From assembly GCA_902531515.1 (NCBI GenBank), contig CACAEJ010000003.1, forward strand, positions 1 to 64,000: a stretch of DNA of 64,000 nt. Reading direction: 5' to 3'. Made by a program: the position numbers and the translations under genes. The notes beneath the pieces are model-generated. The model was not told the DNA's origin, made no database searches, and saw only the letters and a program-made list of their open reading frames with translations. The DNA comes from an uncultured Pseudohongiella sp. Its GTDB lineage: Bacteria; Pseudomonadota; Gammaproteobacteria; Pseudomonadales; Pseudohongiellaceae. Of the stretch, positions 59,813-64,000 are shown piece by piece. Position 1 is the first letter of the stretch. The number at the start of each line of letters is the position of its first letter.

Positions 59813-60922
59813 ATGAAATATAGCTTAAAAAAAAGTATTACCTTTGCAACACTGCTACTGTTGGTATTTATACCTCAGCAAGAGCTTTACGGTCTGCAAG
59901 TCACCGGTCTTTATAGTCACCGGGTTGCGGTTAGTAATGAGAGCGATTCTGAGAGAAATAGAGCATTTCAGGAAGCCTTTAAAGCGGTAGTAGTGAAGAT
60001 AACCGGCAGCAGGAGCTGGCTTTCCGATCCAAATATTGAACAAGCGATTGCTAGAGCTCAAAGTTATGTCGAAGCGATTCGATATGAAAGTCAGAATGCT
60101 GACGAATTCTTGTATAATGATATTGATGGTCCTGGAAGTCTAAGTGAAAATAGATTTATTGAAGTAAGTTTTTCTGGATCACTGATTCAGACGCTCCTTG
60201 CTGATGCAAATATTCCTATTTGGAATAGCAATAGGCCAAGCGTATTAATATGGATGGTGCTGCAAGACTCCTCAGGCACCCGCTCATTGTTAACCAAAGA
60301 ATCTAACCCGGAGATATCAGGGTATTTCCTGAACTTTGCTAAAATTCGCGCAATTCCAATAATTTTTCCAGTACTTGATTTCGAGGACAGGAGAAATTTA
60401 TCGGAAGAAGATGTTTGGACGCTCGATACCGAAAAGATTACAAAAGCTAGTTTAAGGTATGGAGCTGATAGTATTCTTTCGGGCAGGCTGCTTTTTACTG
60501 GCGGAGGCGACCTGATTGGGCTATGGCAATTTATTTTCCGGGATGAGGCTGATGTTTTTGATGGGGTTGAGAATAACCTCAATGATTATTTGGAGATGCC
60601 TCTAGACCGGATAACTAACCGTTTAGCTAATTACTTTGCCGTAGTCTCTGACTCGACACCTCAAGAAACCGTTAAGTTAAAAATCGAGGGAATAAGGAGC
60701 TTGGGAGCATATAGATCATTGATGAATTATGTGTCAGGGTTGGGTTTAGTATACAGCGTAAAGGCTTCCAACTTAGATAGTGGAACTTTGCAGTTAGAGC
60801 TTGATTTACTTGGTGAGGCGGCACAGCTATTTGAAGTAATCGCGCTGGATAGGGATCTTATGCCTATTCAAAGCTTCCAAGCAGGAGATCGTGATTCTCT
60901 TCATTACCGATGGACTAGATAG
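59813..60922 (+). CDS. DUF2066 family protein, exported
   Basis: It has a signal peptide (MKYSLKKSITFATLLLLVFI, then a cleavage site near ELYGLQ) and a DUF2066 body (RNRAFQEAFKAVVVKITGS; ADSILSGRLLFTGGG). The family is found next to purM and hda in gammaproteobacteria, with no known function. The start may be ATG at 59813 or GTG at 59807. It ends 3 bases before hda, so the two are one operon. Confidence 0.8.
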   Translation: MKYSLKKSITFATLLLLVFIPQQELYGLQVTGLYSHRVAVSNESDSERNRAFQEAFKAVVVKITGSRSWLSDPNIEQAIARAQSYVEAIRYESQNADEFLYNDIDGPGSLSENRFIEVSFSGSLIQTLLADANIPIWNSNRPSVLIWMVLQDSSGTRSLLTKESNPEISGYFLNFAKIRAIPIIFPVLDFEDRRNLSEEDVWTLDTEKITKASLRYGADSILSGRLLFTGGGDLIGLWQFIFRDEADVFDGVENNLNDYLEMPLDRITNRLANYFAVVSDSTPQETVKLKIEGIRSLGAYRSLMNYVSGLGLVYSVKASNLDSGTLQLELDLLGEAAQLFEVIALDRDLMPIQSFQAGDRDSLHYRWTR

Positions 60923-60925
60923 TCA

Positions 60926-61618
60926 ATGAAGTTTGAAAATGGCCCACAACTTCCATTAAATCTTAATCTGGATAATGAGACAAGGTTTCAAAATTTTTTC
61001 GAATTTAATGACGAGACTGAACTCATTGAAGAACTAAAGGGTCAATCGTCCTTTGTTTATTTATGGGGAAGCACGGGCTCAGGCCGTTCTCACCTCCTTC
61101 AAGCAGTCTGTCACGATTCATATAACAAACAGGAATCGTCGATGTTCCTGTCGTTAGCTAAAGCTGAGAGCTACTCACCTGAAATTCTGTCTGGGATTGA
61201 GGGAATAAGTGTTGTTTGCCTTGATGATATTCAAGCAATTACAAAGAACCTTACATGGGAAGAAGCAATCTTTCGGCTTTATAATGATGTCCAGCAAACT
61301 AACTGTAGGCTGATAATCAGCTCTGATCGTCCGCCCCAAAACCTGAGTATAACTCTAGCTGATTTGCAATCTAGACTTTGCGGATTTCCTGTATTCAAGC
61401 TTCATTCTCCAGATGAGAAACAGCGGTTTGAAATTTTAAAGTATAGGGCAAAACTAAGAGGAGTACAGCTGGATAATGATGTCTTAAATTACATTTCCAA
61501 CAACATACGGAGAAGTCTTCATGAAATTATTGATTTGCTGAATGTGTTAGATGAGGCATCGAAAATAGAAAAGCGAAAAATAACAATCCCGTTAATAAAA
61601 AAAGTGATGGGTTGGTGA
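60926..61618 (+). CDS. hda: DnaA regulatory inactivator Hda
   Basis: With the beta clamp it stimulates DnaA-ATP hydrolysis after initiation. It has the N-terminal clamp-binding motif QLPLNLNL (residues 8-15), an AAA+ core with GSTGSGRSHLLQ (Walker A) and VVCLDDIQAI (Walker B) and no DNA-binding domain IV. It is 230 aa. It is preceded by the DUF2066 gene in one operon. Confidence 0.94.
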   Translation: MKFENGPQLPLNLNLDNETRFQNFFEFNDETELIEELKGQSSFVYLWGSTGSGRSHLLQAVCHDSYNKQESSMFLSLAKAESYSPEILSGIEGISVVCLDDIQAITKNLTWEEAIFRLYNDVQQTNCRLIISSDRPPQNLSITLADLQSRLCGFPVFKLHSPDEKQRFEILKYRAKLRGVQLDNDVLNYISNNIRRSLHEIIDLLNVLDEASKIEKRKITIPLIKKVMGW

Positions 61619-61624
61619 AACGTT

Positions 61625-62020
61625 CTAGACAATGTTCTTTTGTCTTTTTTTGCGCGCATTGGCGCACACTGCAAGGTTTATAAAAAGCAGTAAGCTGAAA
61701 ATAATCTCACTCCATCCGAATAAGCTATAAGCTCCGCTTAGCGCATTCATTATTCCATGGACAAAATAGACAAGAGATAAAAAACATAGCCAGATCATAG
61801 AGCGAAAATGCAGGGCATGAAGACCCTTGATAAATGGAAGAAGCGGACTAATTTGTATCATTGTTATAATTAATTTAAAAATTAAATTGATTTGTAGGTT
61901 TTGTAGGTTAAAGGTTAGAAATAAGATTATCAGCAAGTAGTATGAAATTATTGCGCAAAGATGGCTATATGTGAGACAAGGTTTTTTCACTAGCTTGGAT
62001 TTCTTAGTTATTGATTGCAC
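61625..62020 (-). CDS. DUF2069 family membrane protein
   Basis: 131 aa with about four hydrophobic segments. The family core reads MIWLCFLSLVYFVHGIMNAL and ends with FSLLLFINLAVCANARKK. DUF2069 genes follow wrbA or precede hda in many gammaproteobacteria. It overlaps the end of wrbA by 17 bases, so it is translated with it. The role is unknown. Confidence 0.85.
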   Translation of the reverse strand: MQSITKKSKLVKKPCLTYSHLCAIISYYLLIILFLTFNLQNLQINLIFKLIITMIQISPLLPFIKGLHALHFRSMIWLCFLSLVYFVHGIMNALSGAYSLFGWSEIIFSLLLFINLAVCANARKKRQKNIV

Positions 62021-62612
62021 AAATTTTTTCTGATAAGAATGCTAGTCTTTTTCCCAAAGCAAGGCACGAATTCGTTTCATCTTTGGAAATCTCTGTAGCG
62101 CTTTCCGCGCCCGCAAAGTGACTAGCTCCATATGGACTACCTCCCGTTTTTGTGTTGTTAAGGCTCGGCTCCGAGTAGGGTATTCCGCAATAGACCATTC
62201 CATGGTGTAACATTGGAATAGCCATTGTCAAAAGAGTCGATTCTTGCCCGCCGTGAAGCGAATTGCTCGAAGTAAAAGTGACAAAAGGTTTGTTTATTAA
62301 GTCGCCGGAAGCCCATATAGCTCCGGTACTGTCTACAAAGTATTTGAGTGATGCAGACATATTCCCGAATCTAGTTGGGCTTCCAAGGGCTAATCCAGAG
62401 CAATACTTAAGATCCTTTTGGGAACAGAAAATTGCACCTGAATCTGGAACAGGCGGAGTATTTGCCTGGGAGTCAGGAGATACAGAAGGTACTGTTCTGA
62501 TTCTTGCTTCAAATTTGCCGCTACTCTCTGCACCTCGCCCTATGAGTTGAGCTAGCTTTTCCGTGGATCCATATCGGCTCGAATAGAGCACGAGTATATA
62601 AGGTTGAGACAT
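62004..62612 (-). CDS. wrbA: NAD(P)H:quinone oxidoreductase WrbA
   Basis: A flavodoxin-like FMN enzyme that makes two-electron quinone reductions. The FMN loop is LYSSRYGSTEKLAQLIGRG; later STGAIWASGDLINKPFVTFT and STLLTMAIPMLHHGMVYCGI are typical. It is 202 aa. It precedes DUF2069 on the same strand. Confidence 0.92.
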   Translation of the reverse strand: MSQPYILVLYSSRYGSTEKLAQLIGRGAESSGKFEARIRTVPSVSPDSQANTPPVPDSGAIFCSQKDLKYCSGLALGSPTRFGNMSASLKYFVDSTGAIWASGDLINKPFVTFTSSNSLHGGQESTLLTMAIPMLHHGMVYCGIPYSEPSLNNTKTGGSPYGASHFAGAESATEISKDETNSCLALGKRLAFLSEKICAINN

Positions 62613-62738
62613 TTATTAATTCCCTGAATTCAGTACTTTATAGTTACAAAATTTGAGTTTAAACATAGGCTATGACTTACTAAGCTCAGCTGATTACCGG
62701 ATATTTACTTTGAGTCCGCAAAGCGAGATATGGTCCAT

Positions 62739-64000
62739 TTATTCAGTGATAACTGTTTCTTTAAGAAATTGTTCAATTTCGCTAAGGCATACTCTGGTCT
62801 CTTTTCCAGTTTGCCTATTTGTATGTTCCACAGAGTTGTCTTTCAACGTTCTAGGTGATACTACGATTCGATGAGGAATTCCAATTAGTTCTGATTCAGC
62901 GAATTTGACGCCGGGACTAGTTTTTTTATCTCTATCATCTAACATGGTTTCTATGTTTAAGGTTAATGATTTGTTGTATAGGGACTCAGAAACCGGGATT
63001 ACATCAGCAGATTTGTGCCCGTCAATCTGCAGTATGATTAAATGAAATGGGGCTATTAAACTTGGCCATAATATGCCCTTTTCGTCGTGATTTTGTTCTA
63101 TGCAGGATGCCAGAAGTCGAGTTATACCAATGCCGAAGCAACCCATTTGCATGAGAGTGGTCTTGCCATTTGAATCAAGTATACTTGCATTCATGGACTC
63201 GCTGTACTTTGTTCCTAATTGAAAGATATGCCCAACTTCAATACCTCTTTTGATCTCTATTGGGCATCTATCAGCAATGCTTGTGTCCTTTTCCTGAACC
63301 CTGCGAACATCTGCTATTTCATCGTAAGAACAGTTCTCTGACCAATTCATATCAGTAAAGTGTTTGCCATCCGTGTTTGATCCGCAAACAAAATTACAAA
63401 GCCCTTCAACGCTATAGTCAGCGATTTTATAGATATCTAGATCTTTAGGCCCTAAAGAACCAACTGCTACCCCTATCTGTTCTGAGATTAGTTGATCGCT
63501 CGCAAACTTTAGGGGCGAATAAACCCCCTTTAATTTTTCAGCCTTGGTTATATTTAACTCTTGATCACCGCGTAAAAGAAGTGCTACTAAGCTATTTGAA
63601 ATGTTACCTTCTTTGTCTTCACCATGTACGATTAATGTTTTTATGGTCTTCTTTGCATCTACTCGCAATAGCTTAGTTATTGAGTCAATAGAGGTGGCGG
63701 CCCCAGTATCTATCAAGCTGAAGTCGTTTTTAACCTCTTCCTTATTTGGAGACTCAAGGTTTGCCTCTGCTAGTTCGATGTTAGCGGCATACTTTCCATC
63801 TGCACTAAATACAATTTCGTCCTCACCCGAATCGGCAAGAACATGAAATTCATGCGAGGTACTTCCTCCTATGCTGCCAGAATCTGCTGCAACAGAACGA
63901 AAATTTAATCCCAAACGAAAAAAAATATTGGAATATGTTTCGTGCATAACTTTGTAGGTTTCATTCAGTGATTCTTGATTGATATGGAATGAATATGCGT
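62739..64000 (-). CDS. proS: prolyl-tRNA synthetase ProS, 5' end beyond the window
   Basis: The class II synthetase for proline; the frame is open to the window edge at 64000, where it continues as AYSFHINQESLNETYKVMHE into the visible protein. The N-terminal catalytic start is outside. Present are FRSVAADSGSIGGSTSHEF, an internal editing (YbaK-like) domain (KTLIVHGEDKEGN...; ISEQIGVAVGSLGPKD), motif-3-like QMGCFGIGITRLLASCIEQ and the anticodon-binding domain (IIVLQIDGH-like, ELIGIPHRIVVSPRTLKD). About 420 of about 570 residues are visible. Confidence 0.95.
   Translation of the reverse strand, partial: AYSFHINQESLNETYKVMHETYSNIFFRLGLNFRSVAADSGSIGGSTSHEFHVLADSGEDEIVFSADGKYAANIELAEANLESPNKEEVKNDFSLIDTGAATSIDSITKLLRVDAKKTIKTLIVHGEDKEGNISNSLVALLLRGDQELNITKAEKLKGVYSPLKFASDQLISEQIGVAVGSLGPKDLDIYKIADYSVEGLCNFVCGSNTDGKHFTDMNWSENCSYDEIADVRRVQEKDTSIADRCPIEIKRGIEVGHIFQLGTKYSESMNASILDSNGKTTLMQMGCFGIGITRLLASCIEQNHDEKGILWPSLIAPFHLIILQIDGHKSADVIPVSESLYNKSLTLNIETMLDDRDKKTSPGVKFAESELIGIPHRIVVSPRTLKDNSVEHTNRQTGKETRVCLSEIEQFLKETVITE

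Overview
The window is a dense, AT-rich bacterial chromosome segment with almost no spare DNA. It comes from a gammaproteobacterium. The gene order from about 2.5 to 45 kb (dapE-dapD-arsC-like-glnD-map | rpsB-tsf-pyrH-frr-uppS-cdsA-dxr-rseP-bamA-skp-lpxD-fabZ-lpxA-lpxB-rnhB-dnaE-accA-tilS-pyrG-kdsA-eno-ftsB-ispD-ispF-truD-pcm-nlpD-fdxA-mutS-pncC-recA-recX) is, from memory, the same backbone as in Pseudomonas. The purN-purM / hda / DUF2069 / wrbA group at the right end is also Pseudomonas-like. I see no tRNA or rRNA genes, insertion sequences, prophage genes or CRISPR arrays. Low GC, short spacers and an arsenosugar-type cluster suggest a marine lineage, but I cannot name the genus.

Layout. 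1-2.5 kb: the end of a Lys/Ala-rich protein and a terminator, then tsaB-uppP-rsmJ. 2.5-8.5 kb, minus strand: a map-glnD-(Spx/ArsC-like)-dapD-dapE unit in which the small reductase-like gene is split by a -1 frame change at a perfect slippery heptamer. 8.6-24.2 kb: a candidate S2 leader and an rpsB with a long C-terminal extension, followed by translation factors, UMP kinase, undecaprenyl, CDP-diacylglycerol and MEP-isoprenoid enzymes, outer-membrane biogenesis and lipid A genes. 24.3-39.5 kb: dnaE, accA, tilS, pyrG, kdsA, eno, ftsB, ispD, ispF, truD, pcm, a DUF368 (PopT-type) carrier and nlpD. surE and rpoS, which normally sit in this run, are both missing. 39.5-45 kb: fdxA and mutS (minus), pncC, then recA-recX behind two LexA boxes. 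45-47 kb: a DUF1015 gene and an IbpA-like small heat-shock gene with a sigma-32 promoter and a ROSE-like RNA thermometer. 47-52.3 kb: prpB-prpC-prpD (methylcitrate cycle), divergent from a malonyl-CoA decarboxylase gene. 52.4-55.2 kb: a small unknown gene, an ArsS-type radical SAM enzyme and a two-domain transferase. 55.2-57.2 kb: a FlgM-like gene divergent from a FleQ/FlrA regulator. 57.2-64 kb: a DUF3108 gene, purN, purM, DUF2066, hda, DUF2069, wrbA and the 3' part of proS.

How they fit together. Most of the window is core envelope and information metabolism: undecaprenyl phosphate is made (UppS), recycled (UppP) and probably flipped (PopT); lipid A and Kdo enzymes feed the outer membrane built by BamA and Skp; DapD and DapE supply meso-diaminopimelate. 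Accessory metabolism is propionate and malonate handling plus a probable arsenosugar route. Regulation visible in the DNA includes SOS control of recA, heat-shock and RNA-thermometer control of hsp20, a likely S2 autoregulatory leader, and a flagellar-type sigma-54 activator. The most unusual points are the frameshifted ArsC-like gene, the extended S2, and the missing rpoS and surE with a DUF368 gene in the same run.
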